Shown: positions 1-8,486, counted from the stretch's first letter. The stretch: DNA of 64,000 nucleotides from Pseudoneobacillus rhizosphaerae (GCF_917563885.1 NZ_CAKJTG010000011.1:62001-126000), one strand, 5' to 3'. Program-made: numbers and translations. The notes: generated by a model from the letters alone, not told the origin.

Positions 1-28
1 AAAAATGAATTGTTTAGGGGGAGAAAAC

Positions 29-562
29 ATGGAGACAAATGGTGGTCCACATACAACTGAACAAGAGCTAAAATATGCTGGATTTTGGATAAGGTTTGTT
101 GCCTATGTGTTAGATAGTTTTATCATAGGAATTCCAGCAACATTTCTCATCTTTGTTCTTTTGTTTTATTCGGTAGGCTCCACAATTGGTATGGAAGCAT
201 TAACTGATCCAGCCTTTTTAGATTCAACCTATGTTGAAGCAGAAATATCTGACCAAGAAGCACTTTCATTCCTAGTGGCATATCTTCTATCAATATTAAT
301 TAGTTTAATTTTAACGGTCATCTATTTTGCAGGAATGCATGCGTCTAAATGGCAGGCAACCATTGGTAAAAAAGCTCTTGGTCTTATCGTAACTGATTTA
401 AAGGGGAACAGAATAACTTTTTGGAGAGGGCTAGGTCGTTACCTTGCAATGATTTTCCTTTCATCGATATTTATGATTGGATATATTATTACAGCCATTT
501 CTGAAAAGAAACAATCTCTACATGATCTTATTGCTGGAACCTATGTTCTCCGGAAGTACTAA
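29..562 (+). CDS. RDD family integral membrane protein
   Basis: A 177-residue membrane protein with about three hydrophobic segments (roughly residues 27-50, 80-105 and 140-162). The family signature is visible: Arg22 and Asp29 in the first segment and a conserved His-Asp-Leu-Ile-Ala-Gly stretch near the C-terminus. RDD proteins are poorly understood; some members are implicated in ion or solute transport. I chose the ATG at 29 because an AGGGGGAG ribosome site sits just before it; an ATG at 5 in the same frame has no such site in view. It may be first in its unit, but sequence upstream of the window is unseen. The family call is firm; substrate and role are unknown. Confidence 0.85.
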   Translation: METNGGPHTTEQELKYAGFWIRFVAYVLDSFIIGIPATFLIFVLLFYSVGSTIGMEALTDPAFLDSTYVEAEISDQEALSFLVAYLLSILISLILTVIYFAGMHASKWQATIGKKALGLIVTDLKGNRITFWRGLGRYLAMIFLSSIFMIGYIITAISEKKQSLHDLIAGTYVLRKY

Positions 563-649
563 CGTAGTTAATTGAAAACAGCATAAAATTAAAAGGGAAA
601 TGGAGGAATTTGTTGAATATTTATGTAGAAAACTAGGGGGTGAAAAAAT

Positions 650-1114
650 TTGAAGAAAGATGAAATAAGAGAACATTATGTTAATTTTCAAGAATGGCTC
701 TTTTCCCTACATGAATTAGACGATAAAGTTTGGTTTGCACCAATTGCAGAGGGGAAATGGTCGACAGCAGCTATCATATCGCATTTATTGTTTTGGGATA
801 GATATTCGTTTAATGAACGATTCCCAGCATTCCAACAGGATGCACTTTTAGAGGGATTTCCAGATTTTCAAGAAGTAAATAAGGCTGCAAAAGAATATGC
901 TCATAGTGGGGTTTCTAAAGAACAATTAATCGCAGAAATTTTGAGGGATAGGGAACAGTACTTTCATATAATTGAAAAGTTAAATGAAAAAGGTTTAGAT
1001 ATTTCCTTTTCAATTGGAACACATCGTTTAACTGTAGTTGAATATTTCAATGACTTTATCGGACATGACCTACATCATCAAAAGCAAATAATGGAAGTAA
1101 TAAAAAAACAATAA
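650..1114 (+). CDS. DinB-family putative metal-dependent protein
   Basis: A 154-residue, probably cytosolic protein of the DinB/YfiT-like four-helix fold. His45 (in Ile-Ser-His-Leu-Leu), His139 and His142/143 (in Gly-His-Asp-Leu-His-His) match the His triad that binds a metal in this superfamily. Members include thiol-S-transferases that use bacillithiol or mycothiol as well as uncharacterised damage-inducible proteins, so the reaction cannot be assigned. The start is a TTG preceded by GGGGGTG. The stop codon is the first bases of a very long terminator hairpin shared with convergent sspH. The family call is good; function is unknown. Confidence 0.8.
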   Translation: MKKDEIREHYVNFQEWLFSLHELDDKVWFAPIAEGKWSTAAIISHLLFWDRYSFNERFPAFQQDALLEGFPDFQEVNKAAKEYAHSGVSKEQLIAEILRDREQYFHIIEKLNEKGLDISFSIGTHRLTVVEYFNDFIGHDLHHQKQIMEVIKKQ

Positions 1115-1160
1115 AGTCAAAAATGACGTGTTTGAAACAAACACGTCATTTTTGACTTTA
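1112..1160. terminator. 23-bp perfect hairpin, bidirectional terminator
   Basis: Arms at 1112-1133 and 1139-1160 are exact reverse complements, and G1134/C1138 extend the stem to 23 bp around a three-base AAA loop. A-rich and T-rich arms supply a U-tract on either strand. It lies between two convergent genes and begins inside the stop codon of the left one. Confidence 0.9.
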
Positions 1161-1171
1161 CATGAACGATA

Positions 1172-1351
1172 CTATTCCTCTACTAATTCAGCAACCTCGA
1201 CAATTGTTCGTTCTTCTAATGGTCCTCTTAGATGAACCGTTGCAGTTCGTCCATCTTCATTTAGTTGATCAATCCATACTGATGTCCCATTATATTTAAC
1301 CTCGATATCGGCAGTTGAAGATATGATCTGCTTTACACGTCTAATATCCAT
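1172..1351 (-). CDS. sspH: H-type small acid-soluble spore protein
   Basis: A 59-residue protein beginning Met-Asp-Ile-Arg-Arg-Val-Lys, resembling SspH of Bacillus subtilis (N-terminal Met-Asn-Ile-Gln-Arg-Ala-Lys) and ending in a Val-Glu-Leu-Val-Glu-Glu segment like the family. H-type SASPs are minor spore-core proteins made in the forespore. The start is the ATG at 1351 because GAGGTGAT precedes it at normal spacing; a GTG at 1360 is part of that ribosome site. A sigma-G-like promoter lies about 30 bases upstream. It is converged on by the DinB gene through a shared terminator. Confidence in the family is high; the promoter assignment is inference. Confidence 0.88.
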   Translation of the reverse strand: MDIRRVKQIISSTADIEVKYNGTSVWIDQLNEDGRTATVHLRGPLEERTIVEVAELVEE

Positions 1352-1380
1352 GAATATCACCTCAATTTTAATTTCAATTT

Positions 1381-1409
1381 TAGTTTGTTATTTCTTTCTC
1401 TTTTTATAC
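1381..1409 (-). promoter_or_regulatory. Candidate sigma-G promoter of sspH
   Basis: Read on the minus strand: GTATA (1409-1405), 17 bases, then CAAACTA (1387-1381). This is close to the forespore consensus GYATR-N(17-18)-CATNHTA, with one mismatch in the -10. Position just upstream of a spore-protein gene supports it. Confidence 0.55.
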
Positions 1410-1429
1410 TCTTGGATTTGCTTGAACAA

Positions 1430-1458
1430 AAAAGGCGTACCGGATTGGTACACCTTTT
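1430..1458 (-). terminator. Terminator of ykyB
   Basis: Minus-strand hairpin AAAAGGTGTACC/GGTACGCCTTTT with one G-U pair, followed by a T-run. It overlaps the ykyB stop codon and separates ykyB from sspH. Confidence 0.75.
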
Positions 1459-1921
1459 AATAGCTTTCCCCTAGCTTTTTAAAAACGGGTTTAGTGTAAC
1501 TTTTTTGAGCATTAGTTAATGGAGATGTATGCTCTTTTAATCCAGTGTAGGACTGTAACAACAGCTTAGCTTGATTTAAAGAAAGCGTTGCTTTTGGATT
1601 TCGAATTTGATCATCTAACTTTCCTAGGTGAGGAAGTTCAGCGAAATCTGCTTTTGTAGGAGGAATGTGAAAGGTATATTGATCACATGCTACTAATACA
1701 TCTGATCTTTGTTGACTTTTTCCTGGATTTTGAGAAAAATGTAATCCTACTTTTTTTGCTTTTCCCTCAACTAGCATTTTTTTTAATGCTTCATGCTTAA
1801 GTGTATACAGCTGTTTTGGATTTGGAGCAGTTTTGGCATGACGATTTACAGTGAAGATAGCCTGAGCGAGGTTACTTACAGTTGGTTCGATTACTTGAGG
1901 AGCTTTAGTTTTCCTATCCAC
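1457..1921 (-). CDS. ykyB: YkyB family conserved protein
   Basis: A soluble protein of about 154 residues, conserved in Bacillaceae and matching YkyB: the segment Thr-Val-Asn-Arg-His-Ala-Lys-Thr-Ala-Pro-Asn-Pro-Lys is a family hallmark, followed by Gly-Leu-His-Phe-Ser and Pro-Pro-Thr-Lys-Ala-Asp-Phe. No function is established. I take the GTG at 1921 as start because AAAGGAG sits eight bases before it; longer in-frame starts would read through that ribosome site. In B. subtilis ykyB also lies close to the yku cluster, as here. Confidence 0.85.
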   Translation of the reverse strand: MDRKTKAPQVIEPTVSNLAQAIFTVNRHAKTAPNPKQLYTLKHEALKKMLVEGKAKKVGLHFSQNPGKSQQRSDVLVACDQYTFHIPPTKADFAELPHLGKLDDQIRNPKATLSLNQAKLLLQSYTGLKEHTSPLTNAQKSYTKPVFKKLGESY

Positions 1922-2152
1922 AATGGTAACTCCTTTCATATGCAATGGTTATTTAGTTTATCTATCAATTCTATTATATCTTTAATATTGAAAAACCAAA
2001 ACCTAAAACTAAAACATTTTTCTTTTCAATTACTAAAGAAAAGGTAAAATAGAGTTAGGAACTAATACAAATAAAAAATGATATAAAAGAAATGATACTT
2101 CTATCAATAAATATTTGTTAATAGATATCAAGATCTATTTGAGGATGGTTTA

Positions 2153-4255
2153 ATGGATAAGAATGACATTATAATCGAATCTGAATTTATTAATACTTTT
2201 TCAAGTAATCATACTGAAAAGATAATTATTGATATAATTATTCGTCATGTAAAAGATATGGTATTTATTATGAAGGTAGAAAAGGGTCCTAAATTCAGAT
2301 ACGTATTCGCGAATGATTCAGGTTTAAAGAGAGCAGGAATTACTAGAGATTCAATCGGTATGTTAATTGAAGAGGTCATGCCTGAAGAAATTGCAATCTA
2401 CTTGCAAAGAGAATATGAGAGCCTACTAAGCACAGGTGAAATGACCGTTTTTGAAGATGAATTATCATTAGAAAATAAAATGATTGCCTATGGTGAAACA
2501 ATCTTAACACCAGTAAAAGATAAAGTAGGAGTCATCCAATATGTAGTAGCGGTAACGCGTGATGTAACCGATAATCTTAAGGAAAAAAATCGACTAGTCG
2601 AAAGTGAGCAACATTATCGTTCCATTATCGAACATAATATGGATGCGATATTGTCGATTAACATGGATGGAAAAATAGTAGAAACAAACCCAGCAACACA
2701 CCTTTTAACTGGCTTTTCCGCAACACAAATGAAAGATAAGTTGATTTTTGAGTTTATTGCTAACAGTGATTTATACCATTTTAAAAAATTGTTAGAGCAA
2801 TCGAAAGCGGGAATAGCATTAGAGTCATTAGAATGTCGGTTCGTTCATTACAATGGAAATGCCCTTACTTTACATATAAAGACTGTCCCAATTGTCATTT
2901 TTGAAGAAATCAAAGGGATATATGTTATATTACGGGATCTTTCTGAGCAGGCAAAGCATGCGGAAACTTTGAAATATATGGCCTTTCATGACCAATTAAC
3001 GGGATTACTTAACCGTCGAGCATTAATCGATGATATGGAGGCAGCAATTAAAAATGCAAAAAAATTCAATGATGAGTTTGCCCTCATTTCAATTGATTTA
3101 GATCGGTTTAAATATTTAAATGATACTTTAGGTCATATTTCCGGAGATGAAATTCTAAAGAAGGTTGCTGAGAGGCTTTCTGAAATTCAAACAAGTAACA
3201 TTCAAGTCTACCGCCAAGGCGGGGATGAATTTATGATATTGATATTTGACACAAGTCGTCATAAGGTTACTCGCTTTGCTGAAAGGATTCTATCCAAATT
3301 TACAAACACTTTTTATTTAAATTCAAAAGAATATTATATATCCCCTAGTATAGGAATTAGTATGTTTCCAACTGATGGACAGGATTCTGAAACGTTAATA
3401 AAAAATGCTGATGAAGCACTGTTTAGAGTTAAAGATAGAGGAAAAGCGCATTATCAGTTTTATCGACCTGAAATGAACTCCGAAATTCAAAACGTTGTAT
3501 CATTGGAAATGCATTTACGTAAAGCTATAGAAAAGCAGGAGTTAATTCTCTTATTCCAACCGCAGATTGAATTATCAACTGTTAAGGTGAAAAGTTTTGA
3601 GGCATTAATACGTTGGAATTGCTCTGATCTTGGGATGATATCGCCTAGCGACTTTATCCCTTTAGCGGAAGAAACAGGTTTAATTATTCCTATTGGTAAC
3701 TGGGTTATTGAAACCGCTTGCAAACAAATTAGGAATTGGAACGATAAAGGTTATGAAGACATTCGTATTGCGATAAATATTTCTCCAAAGCAGTTTCAAC
3801 AAACGAATCTTGTGAATAAAATTAAAACTATGCTTGAGAAATTCCACATCGAACCATCTTCCTTAGAAATAGAAATAACAGAAGGAGCTATGGGTGATAA
3901 ACAAGAAACCATTCCGATTCTTAAAAGTTTAAAGGAAATCGGTGTAACCATTTCAGTAGATGATTTTGGAACAGGATATTCTTCTTTAAGTTATTTGAAG
4001 CAATTTCCTATTGATGTCTTAAAAATTGACCAATCCTTTGTAAAAGATGTTTTGAATAATGAAAAGGATGCAGCCATTACAACAACGATTATTCATTTAG
4101 GGAGAAGTTTAGGATTAGAAGTTATAGCCGAAGGTGTAGAAAAGGCTGAACAAGCAGAGTTTCTACTAAATGCACAATGTCAAAAGGCACAGGGTTATTA
4201 CTTTGCACGACCTTTGGTGGTAGAAGAAATAGAAAAACGTTTTTTACTTAAGTAA
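2153..4255 (+). CDS. PAS-PAS-GGDEF-EAL cyclic-di-GMP enzyme
   Basis: A 700-residue protein with no obvious membrane segment, so probably a cytosolic sensor. Two PAS-like regions (about 25-140 and 150-265) precede a GGDEF domain (about 275-435) and an EAL domain (about 445-695). The GGDEF motif is intact at residues 356-360, predicting diguanylate cyclase activity. The EAL motif is at 483-485, and the other phosphodiesterase signatures (Glu-Ile-Thr-Glu, Asp-Asp-Phe-Gly-Thr-Gly, Leu-Lys-Ile-Asp, Ala-Glu-Gly-Val) are all present. The RxxD product-inhibition site expected five residues before GGDEF is absent. It could make or degrade c-di-GMP; which prevails cannot be read from sequence. It is a single-gene unit closed by a shared terminator with ykuE. 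Confidence 0.92.
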   Translation: MDKNDIIIESEFINTFSSNHTEKIIIDIIIRHVKDMVFIMKVEKGPKFRYVFANDSGLKRAGITRDSIGMLIEEVMPEEIAIYLQREYESLLSTGEMTVFEDELSLENKMIAYGETILTPVKDKVGVIQYVVAVTRDVTDNLKEKNRLVESEQHYRSIIEHNMDAILSINMDGKIVETNPATHLLTGFSATQMKDKLIFEFIANSDLYHFKKLLEQSKAGIALESLECRFVHYNGNALTLHIKTVPIVIFEEIKGIYVILRDLSEQAKHAETLKYMAFHDQLTGLLNRRALIDDMEAAIKNAKKFNDEFALISIDLDRFKYLNDTLGHISGDEILKKVAERLSEIQTSNIQVYRQGGDEFMILIFDTSRHKVTRFAERILSKFTNTFYLNSKEYYISPSIGISMFPTDGQDSETLIKNADEALFRVKDRGKAHYQFYRPEMNSEIQNVVSLEMHLRKAIEKQELILLFQPQIELSTVKVKSFEALIRWNCSDLGMISPSDFIPLAEETGLIIPIGNWVIETACKQIRNWNDKGYEDIRIAINISPKQFQQTNLVNKIKTMLEKFHIEPSSLEIEITEGAMGDKQETIPILKSLKEIGVTISVDDFGTGYSSLSYLKQFPIDVLKIDQSFVKDVLNNEKDAAITTTIIHLGRSLGLEVIAEGVEKAEQAEFLLNAQCQKAQGYYFARPLVVEEIEKRFLLK

Positions 4256-4275
4256 AATTATGATTAAAAGCTAAT

Positions 4276-4323
4276 AAAAAGGGAGGTTGTTATGGATTTC
4301 GATAACAGACCTTCCTTTTTATT
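4276..4323. terminator. Bidirectional terminator (GGDEF-EAL gene / ykuE)
   Basis: AAAAAGGGAGGT and ACCTTCCTTTTT form a stem with one G-U pair around a loop of about 20 bases. A/T flanks serve both convergent genes. Confidence 0.75.
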
Positions 4324-5194
4324 GTGAGGAGTTTAAAGTAAATAAAGTTATTTCTGGCTTTGAAAGGAACCGAAAGGGTAACCGGGTTGTACCGATTCCC
4401 CGATTAACATAAAGTGTTAATGGTGTCTCAGTTACATTTATTTCATAAAAACCTTCTCGATAGTTTTTTGCAAATGGTGGTGTGATTAAAGCACCAACAA
4501 ATGGAATTTGAATTTGCCCCCCATGACTATGTCCACTTAACTGCAGTTGAATCCCGTAATCGACTGCATTGTCAGCAAGATCGGGAGCATGAGATAGCAA
4601 TATTTTATAGTGGTTTTTAGGTACATTTTCTATAGCTGATTCAAAATTAGGTCTACCTAACATGGCATCATCAATCCCTAATACATAAATACTACTTCCA
4701 TCTAAAAGCTGAATTTGATCAGAGGCATTTAATAATAATCTAAAATCTGCTAACTCCATAATGTTTTTATAAATATCCGAGCCATAGCCACCATGATCAT
4801 GATTTCCGTAAATAGAATATTTTCCAAACGGTGCTTGTAAGTTCTTAAGAAGTGGCACAATTTCTTCTGTAAAAGGGTATTGGTTTGGAGCATCCATTAA
4901 GTCTCCTGTAAAGAAGATAATATCTGGTTTAAGGCTACTAATCTGCGTTAACATCTTTTTAAATTGATTCAAATCATAGTGAAAACCTAAGTGAGTGTCA
5001 CTAAATTGAACGATTTTAAAACCGTCGAAGCTTTTGGGAATATCATCATGGGAAATGACATGTTTATTGATTTTTAATAATCTTGGTTCAATTTGATGGG
5101 CGTAGAAGTAACCGCCGTAACCAGCACCAACCATCGTTAAAACAGATCCAAAGGTTCGCTTGATAAACGATCTTCTTGAAAGCTTTTTTTTCAT
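4319..5194 (-). CDS. ykuE: Tat-exported calcineurin-like phosphoesterase YkuE
   Basis: A 291-residue metallophosphoesterase with a twin-arginine signal: Ser6-Arg7-Arg8-Ser-Phe-Ile-Lys followed by a hydrophobic stretch. In B. subtilis YkuE is one of the few known Tat substrates and is retained at the cell wall. Metal-binding motifs are complete: Asp66-x-His68, Gly-Asp98, Gly-Asn131-His-Asp and Ser-Gly-His-Ser-His-Gly-Gly. The C-terminal Val-Asn-Arg-Gly-Ile-Gly-Thr-Thr-Arg-Leu-Pro-Phe-Arg segment also matches. The substrate is unknown; UDP-sugar-lipid pyrophosphatases are relatives. It is divergent from fadH, with 187 bases between the starts. Confidence is high. Confidence 0.92.
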   Translation of the reverse strand: MKKKLSRRSFIKRTFGSVLTMVGAGYGGYFYAHQIEPRLLKINKHVISHDDIPKSFDGFKIVQFSDTHLGFHYDLNQFKKMLTQISSLKPDIIFFTGDLMDAPNQYPFTEEIVPLLKNLQAPFGKYSIYGNHDHGGYGSDIYKNIMELADFRLLLNASDQIQLLDGSSIYVLGIDDAMLGRPNFESAIENVPKNHYKILLSHAPDLADNAVDYGIQLQLSGHSHGGQIQIPFVGALITPPFAKNYREGFYEINVTETPLTLYVNRGIGTTRLPFRFLSKPEITLFTLNSSQ

Positions 5195-5333
5195 ATTTCG
5201 ATTACCAACCTATCTTCCAATTTACTTTTTAATACTAACAAAGATATCTCTGAAAAAGAAGTAAAATCTTTCATCTTCATGAAAGCGTGTATAACCACCT
5301 CTAATAGAATTATTCGAAAATTCAATGAATATG

Positions 5334-5360
5334 ATACAATGGGTAGTGAATGGTCATTCA
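5334..5360 (+). promoter_or_regulatory. Possible fadH promoter -10 and operator-like palindrome
   Basis: A TACAAT -10-like element (about 5334-5339) with a weak -35 (TTCGAA, 16 bases upstream) is followed by TGAATG-GT-CATTCA at 5347-5360. The half-sites resemble those of the B. subtilis FadR operator (TGAATGA...TCATTCA), but their spacing is four bases shorter than the published consensus. Assignment to FadR is therefore tentative. Confidence 0.3.
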
Positions 5361-5381
5361 TTTTTTAGGGAGGGGAATAAA

Positions 5382-6146
5382 TTGAATGGGAAAGTTGTAA
5401 TTATCACTGGTGGATCAAGTGGAATGGGGAAATATATGGCAATGGAATTTGCTAAACAAGGTGCTAAAGTGGTTATAACAGGAAGAAATATGGATAAATT
5501 AGAATCAACAAAAGCTGAAATCGAATTATCCCCAGATCAAATCCTTACCATTCCAATGGACGTACGTGAAATAGATGGTGTAAAGAGAATGGTGGAAGCG
5601 ACAACAGAAAAATTTGGAACTATCGATTATTTAGTTAATAATGCAGCAGGTAATTTTATTAGTCCTGCTGAAAAGCTTAGCGTTAATGGATGGAAATCCG
5701 TAATTGATATCGTACTAAATGGGACATTTTATTGTAGTAGCGAGGTTGGAAAGTATTGGATAGAAAAAGGAATTAAAGGGAAAATAATTAATATCGTTGC
5801 GACATATGCATGGAATGCTGGTGCTGGTGTCATCCATTCAGCGGCTGCTAAGGCAGGGGTGTTATCCATGACACGTACATTAGCTGTAGAGTGGGGAAGA
5901 AAATATGGAATAACCGTTAATTCCATTGCACCTGGGCCAATTGAGCGTACAGGTGGGGCAGAAAAACTCTGGGAATCTGAGGCCGCTGCAAAACGAACAT
6001 TAAATAGCGTTCCGCTTGGAAGATTAGGCACACCTGAGGAAATTGCTGGCCTAGCTTGCTACCTATTCTCTGAACAAGCCGCCTATATAAATGGAGAATG
6101 CATCACTATGGATGGCGGTCAGTGGTTAAATCAATTTCCATTTTAA
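5382..6146 (+). CDS. fadH: 2,4-dienoyl-CoA reductase (SDR family)
   Basis: A 254-residue short-chain dehydrogenase with the NADP-binding Thr-Gly-Gly-Ser-Ser-Gly-Met-Gly near the N-terminus, Asn-Asn-Ala-Ala-Gly-Asn, and the Ala-Pro-Gly-Pro-Ile-Glu-Arg-Thr-Gly-Gly segment of the dienoyl-CoA reductase subgroup. It closely matches YkuF/FadH of B. subtilis in length and in its end (Met-Asp-Gly-Gly-Gln-Trp-Leu-Asn). It reduces 2,4-dienoyl-CoA during beta-oxidation of unsaturated fatty acids. The start is TTG at 5382 behind AGGGAGGGG; an upstream in-frame ATG at 5325 precedes the putative promoter -10 and is unlikely. It is a single-gene unit. Confidence 0.9.
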   Translation: MNGKVVIITGGSSGMGKYMAMEFAKQGAKVVITGRNMDKLESTKAEIELSPDQILTIPMDVREIDGVKRMVEATTEKFGTIDYLVNNAAGNFISPAEKLSVNGWKSVIDIVLNGTFYCSSEVGKYWIEKGIKGKIINIVATYAWNAGAGVIHSAAAKAGVLSMTRTLAVEWGRKYGITVNSIAPGPIERTGGAEKLWESEAAAKRTLNSVPLGRLGTPEEIAGLACYLFSEQAAYINGECITMDGGQWLNQFPF

Positions 6147-6160
6147 TTAATTACCAAAAT

Positions 6161-6199
6161 AAAGAAGGAGACTATCTGATCAATTTGGTCTCCTTCTTT
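6161..6199. terminator. Bidirectional terminator (fadH / C39 peptidase)
   Basis: AAAGAAGGAGACT pairs with GGTCTCCTTCTTT (one G-U) around a short loop, with A/T tracts on both sides between convergent genes. Confidence 0.8.
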
Positions 6200-6203
6200 A
6201 ACC

Positions 6204-7004
6204 TTATTCGTAACTAACTGCTCTTGATTTTAATGCATGCCATGAGTTGATAAAACGCTTTTTGTTTACTTTCACTTTTTTCCTTCCAGAAAGAGGATCG
6301 TTTAAGTAAACAAATTGTTGGTCATAGCCAACTAACACGACTGCATGAAGATCTAGTGGTGTTTTTATGACATGATTCCCATGTTTCCATGATTCCCATC
6401 GATCGGGTAATCGATAATCCCCTGTAGTCCAGACGACCACTGGATATCCTTTTGAAACATGCTGTAATACTTTATCAAATGATTGATTCGTTAAATTAAC
6501 TGCTCTATCTGGTAAATATTCGTTTACTAATTGGGCAATTGGTTGGTCAAACACCGCATATCCTGCATTTCTTCCCGTCATATCTCCAACAAAACCATCA
6601 TGAGGATTACCCCAACCGAGAATATCACCACTTGATGATCTCTTAATTGGGCGCGGATCTTTTTTAACTTTATTATATAGCTCCATTTTACTTACTTTAA
6701 CTCCTGCATATTGAAGGACCATTGCTAAACTGGTTACCTCACATCCATATCTCAACTCGGGATTTTGCTTAATTAAAGGGACATGAATCATTTTTGTTTG
6801 TGAAATAGGTGTGACAAGTTTATCCTTAATACTATGGTTTTGCTGAAAAATATAGTCATTTATAGATTTATCAGATATAATCTGAACGGGTTGTTGTTGG
6901 GGTTGTTCATACGTCACTTTGTTAGGTGTTGGCAATTCAATTAATTGCGTATGACTAAAACCAAACAAAGGAATCATTAAAGCAAAAATATGGATTTTCA
7001 TCAT
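6204..7004 (-). CDS. Secreted C39-like (papain-fold) cysteine peptidase
   Basis: A protein of about 266 residues with an N-terminal signal peptide and a C-terminal C39-like peptidase domain. The catalytic set is visible: Cys in Tyr-Gly-Cys-Glu-Val-Thr-Ser, His in Asp-Leu-His-Ala-Val-Val-Leu-Val-Gly-Tyr, and Asp in Leu-Asn-Asp-Pro-Leu-Ser-Gly. It resembles the YvpB group of extracellular proteins of unknown target. The start is set at 7004 because AAAGGA lies nine bases upstream; an ATG at 7013 touches the ribosome site. It sits between fadH and ykuI, a position I do not recall it occupying in B. subtilis, so it may be a lineage-specific insertion. The fold is confident, the target unknown. 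Confidence 0.78.
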   Translation of the reverse strand: MMKIHIFALMIPLFGFSHTQLIELPTPNKVTYEQPQQQPVQIISDKSINDYIFQQNHSIKDKLVTPISQTKMIHVPLIKQNPELRYGCEVTSLAMVLQYAGVKVSKMELYNKVKKDPRPIKRSSSGDILGWGNPHDGFVGDMTGRNAGYAVFDQPIAQLVNEYLPDRAVNLTNQSFDKVLQHVSKGYPVVVWTTGDYRLPDRWESWKHGNHVIKTPLDLHAVVLVGYDQQFVYLNDPLSGRKKVKVNKKRFINSWHALKSRAVSYE

Positions 7005-7136
7005 CAGATTCATCCTTTCTTTTTGCCTTATTAGTATGTGTTTGATGTTCGTTAGATTAGTTAGTCTTCTATTGGTAACGTATGAAGGAAGTGTTAAGCA
7101 TATAGAATATAATGTAGAGAATAAGGAGGTTTTTGT

Positions 7137-8348
7137 ATGGATGCATTGGATATCTTAACAGATTTAGATAATGTTTTTCCTTATTTTCAAGCGATATTTA
7201 GTGCTGATGAACATCGAATAATTGGGTACGAAGTATTTGGACGGTATCGAAGTGGGTTGGACGTAATCAGTATTGGATATTTCTTTGAAGACCAACAAAT
7301 TCCTGAAGAGTACCGATTGTTGGTTGATAATACAGTTCTTAAAAAGGCATTGGATCAAGCGTTAAGCCTAGATAAAGATATCTTGTTATTTATTAATCGA
7401 AATGCAACTGTTTTACTTAATGACGAAGATGAAAGCTTTTTAAATATTTTACACGTTTATGAAAAATTAGGGATCGATTTAAATCGGTATGTATTGGAGA
7501 TATCTGGTGGCTTAAACCTAGGTGAAGTCGATCGTTTAGATAACTTGTTGAATTATTACCGTACTTATGGCATTAAGATTGCTATGGATAAAATCGGTGA
7601 TGAAAGTGGACAGCTAGACCGAATCGGTCAACTTGCCCCTGAAATCATTAAAGTGGATTTAAAAGCTTTAAGATCGACGGAAACATCACGATCTTTTCAA
7701 GATGTTCTATTCACATTATCGATGTTAGCTAGAAAAATTGGAGCCACGCTTTTATTTGAAAATATTGAGATGGTTCATCAGCTTCAGTTTGCATGGCGAA
7801 ATGGTGGCCGATACTATCAAGGCTATTATTTACAAAAGCCCACAGAACAGTTTTTAGACCGTTCAATCTTAAAAGAACGCTTGAAGACGGAAATACATGA
7901 ATTTATCATATATGAAAAAAAGAAACTTTCATCCTTAATGGATATGAGAAATGCTCTACAGCTCAAAATACAAAATGTACTTGTTAAAAATAAGAAGCTT
8001 GATTCGTATGATGACTGGTTAACGGTTCTTAGCAAGGAGTTTCAAGAGATGGCATTTCGCTTATATGTATGCGATGGGGAAGGCTTCCAAAAGTCAGCCA
8101 ATTTTTTTAAGCATAATCAAAATTGGATCCTACAAAAAGAATATATAAACAAAAACTGGAGTTGGCGACCGTTTTTCTTGGAAAACATCATATACATGTT
8201 AAAAGAGCAAAAAGGAATTTTATCTGATCTTTATAGTGATATCGAAACTGGTGAGCAAATTCGAACTTTTTCATACCTTTTGAATGAACATGATTTTTTA
8301 TTTGTGGATATTAGTCATGATTACCTATATGACCACTTGAAATTCTAG
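7137..8348 (+). CDS. ykuI: YkuI, degenerate EAL + PAS-like c-di-GMP sensor
   Basis: A 403-residue homologue of YkuI. An N-terminal EAL-like domain (about 20-250) is followed by a helical linker and a PAS-like domain (about 290-400), with the characteristic Asn-Trp-Ser-Trp-Arg-Pro-Phe-Phe-Leu-Glu-Asn segment. The EAL tripeptide is Glu-Val-Phe. The position equivalent to the paired metal-binding Asp-Asp reads Asp-Lys (in Met-Asp-Lys-Ile-Gly), whereas B. subtilis has Asp-Asn. Loss of the second acidic residue argues for binding rather than hydrolysis of c-di-GMP. YkuI is linked in B. subtilis to c-di-GMP-dependent exopolysaccharide or zinc-related phenotypes. It is its own transcription unit. 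Confidence 0.92.
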   Translation: MDALDILTDLDNVFPYFQAIFSADEHRIIGYEVFGRYRSGLDVISIGYFFEDQQIPEEYRLLVDNTVLKKALDQALSLDKDILLFINRNATVLLNDEDESFLNILHVYEKLGIDLNRYVLEISGGLNLGEVDRLDNLLNYYRTYGIKIAMDKIGDESGQLDRIGQLAPEIIKVDLKALRSTETSRSFQDVLFTLSMLARKIGATLLFENIEMVHQLQFAWRNGGRYYQGYYLQKPTEQFLDRSILKERLKTEIHEFIIYEKKKLSSLMDMRNALQLKIQNVLVKNKKLDSYDDWLTVLSKEFQEMAFRLYVCDGEGFQKSANFFKHNQNWILQKEYINKNWSWRPFFLENIIYMLKEQKGILSDLYSDIETGEQIRTFSYLLNEHDFLFVDISHDYLYDHLKF

Positions 8349-8373
8349 AGTCGATATTCGACTCTTTTTTTTA
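8347..8373 (+). terminator. Terminator of ykuI
   Basis: AGAGTCGA / TCGACTCT with a three-base loop, then eight T residues. It overlaps the ykuI stop codon. Confidence 0.9.
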
Positions 8374-8486
8374 TTTATTCTGTCTAATAGTGCCGGCTTT
8401 TTGCGAACGATTTGTTGATTCATTTGTCACGTTTGTTGCTAAAATGAATATACTATATGTTTAGACTCATAAAAGGGGGAAATTGC

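Noticed and set aside
1793-2047. 84-codon rightward frame antisense to the ykyB 5' end
   Set aside because: It runs through the ykyB start and upstream region without translation signals.
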